Assembly (NCBI GenBank): GCA_029216955.1
Contig: JANAVB010015604.1
Coordinates: 62,001 to 126,000 of the forward strand
DNA length: 64,000 nucleotides
Direction: 5' to 3'
DNA from: Iris pallida
Taxonomy: Eukaryota > Streptophyta > Magnoliopsida > Asparagales > Iridaceae
A program made the translations under genes and the position numbers. The stretch's first letter is position 1; each line of letters begins with the position of its first letter. This document shows positions 52,288 through 64,000 of this stretch, piece after piece. The notes beneath the pieces were generated by a model. That model was given only the letters and a program-made list of their open reading frames with translations. It was not told the origin of the DNA and did not search any database.

Positions 52288-53365
52288 ATGTCTATGGAGC
52301 AGATGAACACTCGTATGATCACCCTCACAAGGGAAAACTTGGCAATTTGGAAGCCAAGGATGGAGGATCTACTCTGGTGCAATGACTTGTATGGTTCCTT
52401 GGAGGGCGACAACGCAAAGTCAATGGACAAAGCTACTGAAGACTGAAAATGACTAGATCAGAAGGTCGTTGGATTCATCCACCAATGGTTGGATGATTCG
52501 GTGTTTTACTACGTGTCCATAGAGATTTCAGCAAAAGTATTACGGAAGAAGCTGTATTCGTTGTACGAAAGGAAGACGGCTGGCAACAAGGCATTTCTTA
52601 TTCGCCAACTCGTCAACTCGAAGTATACGGAGTGTGCCCCAGTGGCACAACATCTGAATGAGGTCCAGGGTATCATCAATCAGCTGTCTGCGATGAAGGT
52701 GGTGATTGTTGACGAGCTTCAGGCCCTACTGCTCTTGAGTTTTTTGCCGAAAAGATGGGAAATGTTGGTGGTGTCGGTGAGCAACTTCGCGCCTGATGGA
52801 GTTGTCATAATGGAGGCAGTCAAAAGTAGCTTATTGAATGAGGAGGTCCGATGTAAGTAAGTGGAATCGTCGTAGGAGTCCGTTCTGGTGACTTCCTACG
52901 GGAAAGGAAGATCCAATTCATAGGCGAGGACAAGGGGAGTTCTCGGAATCTTACGATTGTGGACCACAAGGAAGGCTGCTATCACTGTGGCAAAAGGGGT
53001 CATATCAAGAGGAACTGCATGAATCTCAAAGATAAGAAGGCAAAAGGCAAGGATGATCAGGAGGATCTCACAACAATGTGAGATATCATCATCGCAGCAA
53101 CCGACACAGAGAAACCTTGTGGCATATGCCATGACGGTAAATGGATCATGGACACGGGGGTGTCGTATCATGCCACTCCACATAGGAGGATCTTTACGTC
53201 ATACCGTGGCGGCAGGTTTGGATGTGTGAAGATGGGCGACAAGAGGACAGCTGCAGTTATAGGCATTGGTAATATATACTTGACAACGGAGCTCGATGAG
53301 AAGCTCATTCTCAAGGGTGTGCGACATGTACCGAGTTTGTGCTACAACTTGATTTTGGTAGGAAG
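52288..53365 (+). pseudogene. gag: Copia gag, zinc knuckle and protease start
   Basis: ATG at 52288: MSMEQMNTRMITLTRENL, IWKPRMEDLLWCNDLYG, the classic UBN2-type Copia gag start. Two TGA codons in a row of three near 52443 sit where Trp is expected (TGG to TGA). The open part 52489-52860 has LRKKLYSLYERKTAGNKAF. After stops and a frame change, a zinc knuckle CYHCGKRGHIKRNC at about 52979. Protease motif MDTGVSYHATPHRR near 53150, then HVPSLCYNLILVG, where the solo LTR interrupts. Confidence 0.85.
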
Positions 53366-55838
53366 TGTAATACCCTGCTCCCCACGACGTATTTTGCTGA
53401 GACATTGACTAACGAGTCACATTGATCGAATGAAATGTATCGATGTGAATCAATACGAGAGCTACGTTGTCCCGAGCAATGTATCAAACTAAGTCGATAC
53501 GAAGAGTTGTATTATCCCAAAAGAAATGCATCGAGTTGAATCGATGCGAAGCACTGTGTTGCCCCGAAGAATAAGTGCGTTGAGATCGCTCAAAGATTCT
53601 AAGAAATCGAATCGACCAAGGCACAAGTCCGAATCAATTCAAGTATTGATTTTAGTTGGTTTCATGTGTAAGCTATACGTTTTTGCTGAAATATTAGAGG
53701 TCGATATTTTGCCTCATTCGTAATGGGTCTGCAAAACCCAAATCACTGCCTCGCAACGGGATGGAACTTAGGCACGGTAAGCCAAATCGGACGTATAATT
53801 CAATAAAGTACAAAGTGCTCTAATGGGTAAGTTAGGAGAGTTGGTCGTGCAATGAAGTTATGAAATCGAGTCGCATCGGCTCGACAAAACGATAAGGCTT
53901 ATCGACTCAAGGTGGGAGGATTGACTCTTCTTTTTACTCCTTTATGCCTAAGTCAGATTATATTATTGTATGCTAAGTTAACATATCGACGCCACGAGCA
54001 TGGTCCGATCGAAAGATAAATCATAGTGTGTGTCGAACACTAGTTAGAACAATTGAAATAAAACGTGCATCAAATACATGAGTCACTATGGAACATTGGA
54101 TATCGCAAAGGCGAGTGCCTCGGTGCGCAAGCCGCAAGAACATGGGATAACTGTATTCGGCGAGTGCCTTCATGCACGAGCCATTCCGTGCCTTCGCGCA
54201 CGAGTTAGAAATGCTAGCACATTGAAAGACAATAGGCGAGCGCCCTAGCATGCAAGCCACGAACATTGAATAATAAGTCATAGAACATGGATGTACGGCT
54301 TCGATGCGTGCCCCAAGTGCACGATACGAGGGAAAAGTTGATAAATGTATCGAAACGTGCCTACGCATACGAGATCATAAAAGATGGCTTCGTTGTGAAA
54401 GAATACAGTTGTGGCATGAATGTGGTAGAACTGTCAGATGTGGCATAATGCCTCGAAAGGTGTTCGGGACCTACGGGTCGTTCGATTGACGAACATTGAG
54501 TTGATGCATGATGCCATTGAACAAGTATGAAATATAAGAACATAGAAATCTAATGGAAGAAATACGAGATGATAAAGTCTGAGTCTCGGACTCAAGATAA
54601 TGTTTGGTTGTTTGATAAAGTCTGAGTCTCGGACTCAAGACTATGTTTGGGTGTGTTGGATAATAGGGCATTGCATGGTGGAATGGACTTGAGATAATTG
54701 TGATAATCTTCCGTGCACGGAACGTTCCCTCCGAACGGGTGCACTGGGGCACCGCGACCGTTCGGCCTAGGAGGGATATAATCTTTGATAGGCGTACATC
54801 TGTAAAGTCGATTACCACCCGGTTATAGATGTGAAAAGCCGTAAATGATGGTAGGTACATGATATGTTTCGGTTGTTTGGGATAGCAACCCAACCCGTGA
54901 AACACCGGGCTACCCAAATTTGAGAAAGAAAAGAAAGAAAGAAAAAAAAAGAGAGAAAAGAAAGAAAAAAAAAGAAAGAAAGAAAGAAAAGAAACACCTT
55001 TAGTCCATTTAGGCGTGGATACGCCAACGACCTTCATATAGTTAAGGAATGATAGGTTGAAAGTACAGGCACGTATGTGTCTCGCACACATAGATCCTGC
55101 TTAGAGATGCACTTATAATATGACAGGAAAGGAATGGGGCGTATTCACCTTACGTCAGTGCAAGGACGAGTACGTCTATGCTGGTAAGTCGTGCCACGAA
55201 ACAGACACGAGATTGCTTGCCTGCTTGCCTATTCTATTCGAATAACATGCTTTACGCTTTCGAATATGCCATGAAATCGACCCTAAGGAGAATATAACAA
55301 GATCATAAGCTAAATTGCATGATTGAACATAAATACTACAATGTTGGTTTAGAATGAAGTTCTTTGCATCAGTACATACGAGGAAAAATATACTGATCCT
55401 CCACCAGCTTTCATGCAAGGTACAGGAAATGGATTGCTCACGGCGGAGCTTCATTTGAACGCGTTGAGGCTTGAAATACCGAAGCGTATTGAGGCATGCG
55501 ACCGCAATAATGCTCGTACATGAAACATGATTGATGCGGCCAAGATATAGAAGGCATGATGTATGGAACGCTAAAATCTTTTGTGGGCAAAAGAGAACCT
55601 GAGTGTTGTAGCCAATCTGGCATATATTGTTGGGCTGTCGTAAGCCTTTGTAATCTCAGTTTCGAATATCAATAAAGAGAATTTTTTCGTATACTCTGTT
55701 TTCCTTTTGTTGTTAATATCAACTCAAAAATAACCATTTGAGAACTTGTCATCTTGCCTTGTACGAGTGAAACTCCAGGCTTGTGTAGCACCCCTTGCGA
55801 GGATGATGATTCGGGTAATTTCGTATCGGGGCGTGACA
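53366..55838 (+). mobile_element. Solo LTR, 2.5 kb, in Copia protease/pre-integrase region
   Basis: TGTAATACCCTGCTCCCC to GGGGCGTGACA, flanked by GGAAG (53361-53365) and GGGAG (55839-55843), one mismatch. The Copia frame resumes after it (SLADDGCRSLFGDKDWML), confirming the junctions. It contains repeated GCGAGTGCCTT/GCACGAG phrases (54110-54330) and a (GAAA)n-like purine run at 54920-55000. Ty3-type ends; lineage and orientation not determined. Confidence 0.85.
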
Positions 55839-56768
55839 GGGAGTCTGGCAGATGATGGCTGTCGCAGTCTGTTTGGGGACAAAGATTGGATGCTTGCGAA
55901 GAGTTCCCAACAGCTGGCTCGAGGAGATTTGTGTTGTGGCATGTACAAGCTTAAGCCGCTGAGCTATACAGGTAGGCCACAGACACCGGATGGAGTCTTG
56001 AGAAGTGCTCGACAGGAGGTGGATCGTAGAAAACTTGCTGATGAGGGGCTTCTAAGTGATTTGAGGGATACAGAGGATTCGGTTCGTCGAAACAAAGTGA
56101 CGGATGGTGGTGAGTCAAAGATTGTGGGTTAGTCTGTCGGTCCCATGACAGCTGGTCGGTCTCCAGGTAGGGGTTGCTCTACGGATCCGGTTTTGGCGAC
56201 GGGTGGTTTGTCAAAGCTTCACAGAGCGACATCGGTTTTAGTTGTTCGAAGACAGGAAGGAGATCAAGGTTTGTAGCAAACTCAATCTGAGACGGGAGCA
56301 TCATCATTCACACAATTTAGTGGGAGCTTTGTGACATCGACGGAATGTAAAGTACGTGATGTTCTGCTCGAGGACGCTTGTGTATAGGGGAGCTTCAAGT
56401 TCAAACACGAAGGTGGACATGTTCAGGAGTTCGAATCTCAGGAGGATTGTACCGTCTGCTTGGTTGGTCCAGCCAAGGATGAAGAAGCTCGTCAAAATGT
56501 TAACACTTTCCGGTGGAAGACAGAAGTCGGGGACAAGCAGCCGAGACTTGCGGTGAGGCCGATCGTCAGGGAATTCGGTCTTAATCGTGTTATTGATATC
56601 GGCAGGATCCCTGTAGAGCAAGAGGTACTACGTATGGCCGCTAGCGTCGACGTGACGATCGAGAAGCTAGAGACGAAGGAAGATACAAAGCAGCTCGGGG
56701 GATCGAAGATCAGTGGCATGGGGGAGCAGAAAATCTATCGCATGACGATAGGCATGATGTCCAGTTGA
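55839..56768 (+). pseudogene. Copia pre-integrase piece plus unrecognised coding region
   Basis: The first part (DDGCRSLFGDKDWMLAKSS, CCGMYKLKP) matches the gag-pre-integrase segment of Copia pol. It then becomes unfamiliar: RSARQEVDRRKLADEGLL, and at 56460-56768 a 102-codon frame (TFRWKTEVGDKQPRLAV, DVTIEKLETKEDTKQLGG). No integrase or RT motif occurs. It ends just before the polypurine tract. The region may be a replacement module of a non-autonomous family; I do not recognise it. Several stops (56130, 56274 region) break the frame. Confidence 0.5.
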
Positions 56769-56813
56769 AGAGCCATGGGGTCAACATCCTCTCATCAGAC
56801 TAGAGGGGGAGAT

Positions 56814-57544
56814 TATTGGAGTCCAGTCTAGATTTGGTAATAACATATTTATGGAGTTTAAATCTGATTAAATATTTAATTTAATTGGATTTGGATGTCC
56901 ATAGTTAGTGCTGGGCTATTTTTGATATAATAGGATTCTTATTTGAGGGTTTTCTATTTAAGAGATCCTATTATAATCTAAAATAGGATATTGATGGACT
57001 ATTTTAGGTGTAGTAGGATTCTTATTTGAGGGCTTCCTATTTAAGAAATCCTATTATGACCTAGAATAAGTTTTTCTCATCCTATATATATGGGGTGAGG
57101 GTGGAGGCACAAAGCACAGCACAAAAGTGGAGATTCGAGGTGCTCGTCCACAGGAAATCTAAGAGAAAGTTTTGCACTTTGCTCTTAGAACTTCGCCATC
57201 CAAGACAGAAGGAAGAATAGATCTAATCGAGGGGCCGTCAACTTCGGTTATGGTAAGCGATTTCAATTTGTAATCTCTTTTTTTCTTCTTAAGTGTGGTA
57301 AGGGGGTTGAACATATTAGGGCAAAGGGTTCAACATTAGTTTTTGTCAATCTTGTAATTTTATCTGAGTTATAGAGATTAGAATTTATCCAGGTGAAGTA
57401 GTCACCGCCATACACATGTCTTTATCTGTGCTTGGTGTCCGTTAGACAGGGGTTGGTTATTTCAGGTAGGTTGCCTAAGTTTTTACTGCGACAACGTCTC
57501 AGACACGGTATCGGAGCGCAAGAGGGTGTATCCGATTCCCAACA
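56814..57544 (+). repeat. Copia 3' LTR, 731 bp
   Basis: Begins TATTGGAGTCCAGTC (TG to TA), ends GATTCCCAACA. By eye it differs from the 5' LTR by roughly 8%, including small indels. Confidence 0.88.
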
Positions 57545-58795
57545 GAGAAAAGGCTTGAACTTCTGACCTTGTGGTTAAAAACTACACGATATAGCCAACA
57601 ACACAGTGATGGTCTTTATCGACTGGCTTTATCTCAAACAAAAATAAAATAAAATCTGACTAGGGCATTAGTTGATTGATTGTGCGCCTATTCAACAGCT
57701 ACTGATTTACCACCATCTTTTGACTGGCATATTCATGAACAAATTAGATGCAATGCATATTTGGTGCTACCAGTTTTCTCCGTTTTCACAAGTGCAGTTA
57801 GTCTCTGTTTTACCTTTCTTGCATGGGTATTACTTTCTTTCGTGGGTATCACTTTCCTTCTTCTAGTTTAAATAATGTTTACCTTGTCAGCATTTACACT
57901 AGCCAAATTTCTAGGCTTAAGAGGTTATTAGTTTGATTAAACTAATGAACTTTTGGTTGTATCTTGATCCACAATCGATATATGTTTTGTATGATTTATA
58001 CTTATTTTTGTAGTTGAATTTGTAAGTCAATATTTTGACATGCTTCAATGTTGCATAAACTCTGGAGACTGTCCGTATTTCGTATCATATCTATACCAAT
58101 GTTTATAGTATCATAATATGTCTAGACCCTTATGAATATCGGTATCAACAGCGTTGGCAGTTTCAGCGGTTTTGAATTGAAGTTTCGGAGTTCTTTGTTT
58201 TGGAAAGCCAAAAGGATGAAGGATTATTTTAAGAACTTCGAAAAATATTTTGTACATTTAGGAATAATTTTATGCATCTCTTGTTTTTTTTCCACTAGTT
58301 TCATATACTTGATTTTAGACAAAGTACCAATACAATAAGTAATTTTTGATGGAATTGTATTAAGATGTATGAGCAAGGTGATTTTTTCCATGAATGAATC
58401 AATGCATTGACATTTTTCTTTGAATACTTCTTCAATTTTTTTAATTTCTTCTTTGCTAAATTGATCTGGAAGTAGAGCCATAGTTTGGATATTGTTCAGT
58501 ATTGGTGATAATGAGTATCTGATCATCGATGAGCATGAGTATCCGATCGAACAAGCGAAAAATAGTACTAACAGTAATTGGGTGATACAGGGAACCTTGT
58601 TCCGAACATGTATCCATACCCTTAATCTACACTTATCGTGTTCTTATTCTTATTCCTTCTGCATGGTTGATAGGCATTGAACATTTGTTCCTAAAATAAT
58701 ACATTTACTTGTATGCAGTATTCCAGCAAGAATGTTTGGAACTAAACCTACTAGTATTTTGTTATGTGTGAAATTTGTTATTTTTCGTAATTTGG
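57545..58795. other. AT-rich region, no recognised gene
   Basis: Two weak open frames only. 57680-57871 (+) encodes a hydrophobic stretch (YLVLPVFSVFTSAVSLCFTF). 58526-58224 (-) encodes a Lys/Glu-rich segment (SKEEIKKIEEVFKEKC). Neither is attributable to a family; the first could be a membrane exon. Confidence 0.35.

Positions 58796-58866
<71 letters not shown>
58796..58866. repeat. (TA)n microsatellite
   Basis: About 70 bp of TA repeats. Confidence 0.97.
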
Positions 58867-58868
<2 letters not shown>

Positions 58869-58999
58869 CTGAATCCTTATGCTTTATTAAATTTATATTC
58901 TGTTAACCATATTCAACAGTATATAAAACTCGATGTGATCAAATTGCTTTTGCTTCGCTCTTGGTTTATGCTGTTGTCAGGTTTTGTTCAATGAACTTG

Positions 59000-59099
<100 letters not shown>

Positions 59100-59509
59100 T
59101 AAAAAAAGTTTTTACTTCTTTCCGAAAAATTATTAAAGATCTTTATGTTTATCTCATGGCGGCAAAGAGCAAAATTTGGCTTCCTAAATATTTTTGCAAC
59201 CTTGCAAATTTTTGTCTGGCAATAGTCGTTATCAAATGACTTACATAAAAAAAAAAATATGAATTAGTATTTTGGGTTTGATAAAAAAAGTATGCTTGTT
59301 TAAAAAACCTTTTTGAGCAATATTTGGTTAATATATTAACCCTAACTTTTAATACATTCTGGATTTAATATTACAGATAAACACAGTGAATGCAATTTAT
59401 TGACGGATTAAATATATGGCAGCTATTATTGATCGTGTCATTTAGGCCAATTGCTCATTCCTTTTAATATTAATGTTTATTTTTTATTTGTTCCACAGGG
59501 AATTTTTTC

Positions 59510-60009
59510 AGCAGTAAGTCAAAACTGTGCCAGATGACATTCCAAAGTTAGAAGTTAGAACATTGCAGGTAATGATATCCTCTTCTTTATGGGATCTTTT
59601 GCCCTTTTTCTCCATAAACTGACACTTGACACCTACCCTCATAACCACTTAAGGCTGATAAAGAGAGCTTTATATCTAAGAAAATATTGGTAAGTTATTT
59701 TACTGTTAAAATTCATAGCAAAATTCTATTGCTGTGCAAAGTCACATTATTGTCCGTAAGGAACAAAAGTTTGTGCATCATTTCAGTTACTTTTTTATAT
59801 GCTAACTAAATTCTTTTTCTTTAAGATAGGATCATTAGAAATATTTTTAACTTTCTGAAAAATATGCAAAATATTAACGATGATGGTAATTCAACTTTAT
59901 TTTGTACTCACTTATTTTTAACATGATCTTTGTAGTGCACTCTCTCTAAGTCAGAAGCATTAGAGATTGTGACTCGTTCGAAAAGGCTCATACATGCTAA
60001 GGATGAAGG
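59510..60009 (+). pseudogene. Two exon-like pieces of an unidentified gene
   Basis: 59519-59569 reads VKTVPDDIPKLEVRTLQ and ends CAG|GTAATG. 59936-60008 starts after TTTGTAG, reads CTLSKSEALEIVTRSKRL and IHAKDE, and ends at GTAATT. Both are open and phase-compatible across the ~365 bp AT-rich gap. A TAA just before the first piece argues against a clean exon there. The parent protein is not recognised. Confidence 0.35.
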
Positions 60010-61800
60010 TAATTTTCATACATTCATTTCATGATTCCTACATTTAATTAGAGAAATGTATTGTTGAAGATTGTGAGCCAAGTTTACTGTTTTGTCACAA
60101 TACTTAGATTATCTTAGGCAAACATTGGTTTGCATATAAATTGTGACATTATAATTTCCTTTGACATGTTCAAACAATTTAGTCAAAAGAAAGTAGTTTA
60201 GTGATATTGCAAATTTCTATAAATCTAAAGTTTTAAAAGTTGAGATTATTTTGGGTAGAAGCTGAAAGGGTCTTCTGTCAACCGGACGTAAATAGCTTTA
60301 AGCGACACAGTATTTAGTCGTCCCCCTGTGGACCTCCGCTAGCTGGGAACCGAACCCTACAGCTAACCCAAGTTGATCAAAAACTTGAGAAAGTAAAAAT
60401 TTGATAAGGTCAATTAGCAAACTCACTTAAACTATTATTTTATACTGCCATTTTTTGCAAATATAGCTAATAAAGATAAATCTTTAGAGCCATGGCTAAA
60501 CGTTACTATCTTACTTTAAGAGGTGACAAAGTTAGATGAGTTTTAGCTCACTATTCTTGGACTTACATCAGTAATTAGTGAAATCACATGAGTCTGATGT
60601 CACTAAGTCTGATTTCTAAACCAGTTATTCTATTCTATAGAGTAATAGAAAGAATATTTTAAGGATATTCTAGGCTATAAATTGTATCATATTAGATACT
60701 CTTAAGTCATGTATTGTCATTTAAATACAAACTGGGTAACTGACTCATATGACATCTAATCCATTTATGGATATATTTTTACTCTATGAGGAGTTGGCAT
60801 CTTTTGAGGTCTATATAACAAACCTATCATATCTAAGAATATTATATACTCTGAAATGTTATCTTCAGTCACATCTTGTACTGAAACTATATGACTCAGA
60901 CATTTTATACTTTACATGATTTACATATTTCTGTACCTGTCATTTGATTTAAAATTATGCTAAAAGCATGATCTTGTGAATTCTAAGATGAACAAATACA
61001 TGTAGCTGCATTTCAAGACATTAAAATAGCCTAAAAGGCAAAATTATGGTTTTTGACTATAAAAGTCAAAAAAAACTTTACAGATCTCTTGACGAAGAGT
61101 CTATTTACTCTTGACGAAGAGTTTCTCTAGGAAATTGATCCTAGAATCATCAAGGCAGATGGGGTTAAGCCCATAGTTTAGTCACCAGCACTGGCAACCC
61201 AACCGAGTCTGACTGGAGATCCTAAGAAGCCGTTTCAATGGGTAGAAACAAGTTGGACTAGGTGACTATTATGGAACACTGATCCTGAGATTAAATTCTC
61301 TTGAAATAAAAAGCCCAAGAGGCTGTACATGTGTACATTGATACCCCATCCCTATGGTGACAATGTTCCTTGTGTGATATGGATATGATGAGTTTAAACT
61401 CTTAATAAGTCCAAGCATGATATGCATGGTTGATTCCTATCACCAACCCTTGAGGACTTACCTATCTGAGAGGTCGTGAAGGCCGCGACTATAGAACATC
61501 GCGATCCTAGACAACTCTCATGAATATATGAAGGTGCGCATGTCCAACTAAATGCGCCAACCGATAGACCCAAGTATCTCTAGCATACTATGTGTGCTAT
61601 TTTTTGAATCTAGTTCAAGAAGACTGATTCAAGGCGTAGTCCATGAAGCTCTTCTTTAGACAAAGAAAATAGTCGATAAGTGAGATTCAAGGCTGTAGTC
61701 TATCTCATTTATGTAGAGTATAAACCTGCTCCGATCTTTTCTACTCTTTTTCTTTTCTTGCTCGGAACTTGATTTATTTTTTTGGGGGGGGGGGGGGGTT
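60010..61800. other. Non-coding, retroelement-like leader or tail
   Basis: No significant ORF. The stretch 60260-60370 (GTCGTCCCCCTGTGGACC, TGGGAACCGAACCC) and 61050-61700 look like degenerate retroelement non-coding DNA. It ends in a 16-17 bp G run (about 61783-61798) followed by TT and the LTR at 61801, positioned like a polypurine tract. Confidence 0.4.
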
Positions 61801-62290
61801 TGTTGTATACAGCTATTGCAGTAAAGGAAAAATCAATTCTTAACTTTACAATTCTCCAAACGACTACTTGCTCCTATTTATGTCATTTTTAGTAGTCATG
61901 ATGAAATATCAATTTTGCCATTAACACTATTCATTGCACTGGGGTAATAGGCTGCCTATATATTGGAACCTCATCTTCTTCTCCAACACACAAAAAATGT
62001 TAACAAAACTCTCTTCCAAATTCTCATATTCTCAAAACTTTCTGTTCGCCCTTTTTTGCTCTGGATAGAGCTAAGTCAGTGGTCACTCTCTCTGCGTTGT
62101 GTGCAACAACGAGATACCGGTGGAGCGAAGATTTCACCACTAGGAGCATTCGAACAAAGTCTGCACGTAGACCCATATTAACTCTTAGGGCAGTGCTACG
62201 TACGTGACTTCCCTGGAGGCCGGTAACATTTACATTATTTTATTTTTGTTTGTAGATTTTCAAATGAAGAAACAAATATAATTTCCAACA
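61801..62290 (+). repeat. ~490 bp LTR, right copy of a pair
   Basis: TGTTGTATACAGCTATTGC to ATTTCCAACA; partner of 48770-49247. Followed at once by the 49 bp direct repeat that precedes the left copy. Confidence 0.65.
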
Positions 62291-62955
62291 CTTTATACTT
62301 CACACGAATGCATCGAGGAGCATGGCACTTGTGCACATATGTTGTGCTCTTTTGCGAGTCATAATGCGGCGGGCATTATGCACCGAGCATTATGCGACAA
62401 TGCGTGCATGTGACGAGGAGCTATGCATCAAGCGTCATGTGACAAGGTGCTATGCTGCGAAGGAGATCTGCGTGGAATGCATGCTCGCAGTTACTTACAG
62501 CGCTATTAGTTCTATCAGCCGTCGCTGCTTAATTCGACATACGGCGTAACCGGTGCTGTCAGCGTATGGCGTGTTGCAGTGTCGACGCATAGATATCTGG
62601 GTCGGAGATTTTGTGGTATTTGGTCAGGTAGCGCGTGTGCACACATGTGCACACAATTCACTAATAGGTGTTGGTTTACTCTATAAATAGAGTCTCCCCT
62701 CTTCCATTTGACAGAGTTGAAATTTTTTTTAGAGAGAAACGAGAGAAGAGAAAGAACCTCATTAAGCATAGCAGTCCGATGCGCACATAGACCTCTATGC
62801 ACACCCGAGAGCATGTTGCACATTTTAAGTTTCCAAGTCTTTCCAAAGGTGACATAGAGTGTTCCAGAAGTTCTCTTGAGAATTTGTTGGTTCCTGGGGT
62901 AGGTCAACGTATAGGACGAATCTTACATTGAGCTCTGTGATTTTATCACTCCAAC
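62291..62955 (+). repeat. Probable Copia-like LTR-X, continuation
   Basis: Starts with the 49 bp repeat. TATAAATAG near 62682 is followed by a leader-like stretch; the end TCACTCCAACA resembles an LTR 3' end. It is preceded by a block of TATGC/GCATA-rich sequence (62360-62490). No primer-binding site follows, so it is solo or truncated. Confidence 0.45.
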
Positions 62956-63412
<457 letters not shown>

Positions 63413-64000
63413 CACTGCTAAAATATGCTCTATTAGCAACGTAATTTAGCGACAGAATAAAATAACGTCCCTAAATATTGAATATAGCGACTCCTTTTGA
63501 TAGACATCGCTAAACATCGCTGAATAGCGACGTTCCGCGAAAAAGATAAAGTACGTCGCTGAATAGCGACGTTCAGCAACATGACTTAAGTTGTGTCGCT
63601 CCTTAGCGACGTTTAGCGACGTCTAAATCAGACGTCGCTAATGTTTTAATATATTCCGTTCGAAACTTTCATTTTCCCCTTCTCTCTCTTCCAAACATTT
63701 CTTAAAATTTTCAGTCTCTCCTCCGACGAAGCCCCCTACTCGCCGCCTCCCTCCTTCGATGAAGCCCCCCTCCTCGCCGCCTCCCTCCTCCGACCGAGCC
63801 GCCCTCTTCAGGTAAACCCTAACCCTAGTCCTAGCTATCTAGACACGGACACCATGTTATTAACACAATTTTGACCTCGTTTGGACACGTGTCTAGATAC
63901 CCCTAGACACGTGTGTCACACACACACATACCACCTCTGACACGTATACAATGGTAAGGTTTTTGCATGAGAATTTAGGTTTCGAATGGGTTACTGAGAT
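63413..64000 (+). mobile_element. Left end of a CACTA-like element, runs off the window
   Basis: The terminus CACTGCTAAAATATGC is followed by at least eight TAGCGACGT/ACGTCGCTA motifs in both orientations (63445-63640), the subterminal layout of CACTA elements. A 5'-UTR-like stretch follows, then a GC-rich exon-like piece (CTCGCCGCCTCCCTCC) ending CTTCAG|GTAAACC, then intron-like DNA. As in the first CACTA, a gene 5' end seems to be carried. The right end and TSD are outside the window. Confidence 0.65.

Larger units (their letters stand above)
51511..57544 (+). mobile_element. Non-autonomous Copia element, split by solo LTR
   Basis: 5' LTR 51511-52253 (TGTTGGAGTCCAGTC...CCCAATA), primer-binding site TGGTATCAGAAC at 52256-52267, gag, protease start, a novel region, polypurine tract AGAGGGGGAGAT (56801-56813), 3' LTR 56814-57544. 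Flanks GAGGA and GAGAA agree in 4 of 5. With the 2.5 kb solo LTR removed the interior is about 2.1 kb: no integrase core, RT or RNase H is visible, so it must depend on another element. Confidence 0.88.

Noticed and set aside
54471..55091. 206-codon minus-strand frame with Phe/Leu-rich tract
   Set aside because: Driven by the GAAA-type purine run inside a solo LTR; no independent coding evidence.
59519..60008. Assigning the exon-like pieces to a named plant gene
   Set aside because: Only about 40 residues, no diagnostic motif, and a stop lies immediately upstream of the first piece.

Overview
This window is repeat-rich plant nuclear DNA, almost certainly from a large-genome angiosperm. The coding matter is plant LTR-retrotransposon protein (Tekay-type chromovirus, Tat-type Ty3, Copia), CACTA and Mutator-like DNA transposons, and captured plant gene pieces such as a plastid pyruvate kinase. 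The GC-rich pyruvate-kinase exon beside AT-rich introns hints at a monocot, but that is weak. I see no intact host gene, rRNA, tRNA or CRISPR array.

Layout. (1) 1-4509: a deleted Tekay-like Ty3 element on the + strand (gag, then polypurine tract and a 3.8 kb LTR). (2) 4510-5928: a minus-strand Copia remnant with a 122 bp LTR. (3) 6436-6883: a Tourist-like MITE. (4) 6953-48584: one DNA transposon of about 2.5 kb (element A, Mutator/hAT-like, 8 bp target duplication) swollen to 41.6 kb by two insertions. The first is a Pack-CACTA (8038-26475) carrying a pyruvate-kinase fragment; it took a Tekay element (9262-22844), whose LTR took a solo LTR (16793-20370). The second is a Tekay-family solo LTR (27708-48387) that took a 17.8 kb Tat-lineage element (27890-45727). 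(5) 48593-62955: a second nest. A pair of ~480 bp LTRs (48770-49247, 61801-62290) is flanked by a 49 bp direct repeat and encloses a small relative of element A (element B, 49580-50826) and a pol-less Copia (51511-57544) that itself holds a solo LTR (53366-55838). (6) From 63413: the left end of another CACTA-like element.

Most junctions were called from terminal motifs plus target-site duplications: TTA, TAAGTTAA/TAAGTTTA, ATA, GTAAC, GAGAG, AACCC, TTCTTTTA, GGAAG/GGGAG.

Most novel-looking signals. Elements A and B share a TATA-box leader near one end and, about 410-440 nt downstream, clusters of hairpins built on AGGACTGCCA; one hairpin in A has 77 bp arms and a 5 nt loop. GCCGCAT is strongly over-represented in two unrelated LTR types and in the Tat coding region. 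The Tekay-family LTRs hold a conserved 40-codon coding-like segment. The Tat element carries an antisense, intron-containing, plant-mobile-domain-like gene with its own TATA box and poly(A) signal, and an ORF1 whose start codon lies in the LTR and whose frame runs across the primer-binding site. All coding units are decayed to some degree. All alignments were made by eye.
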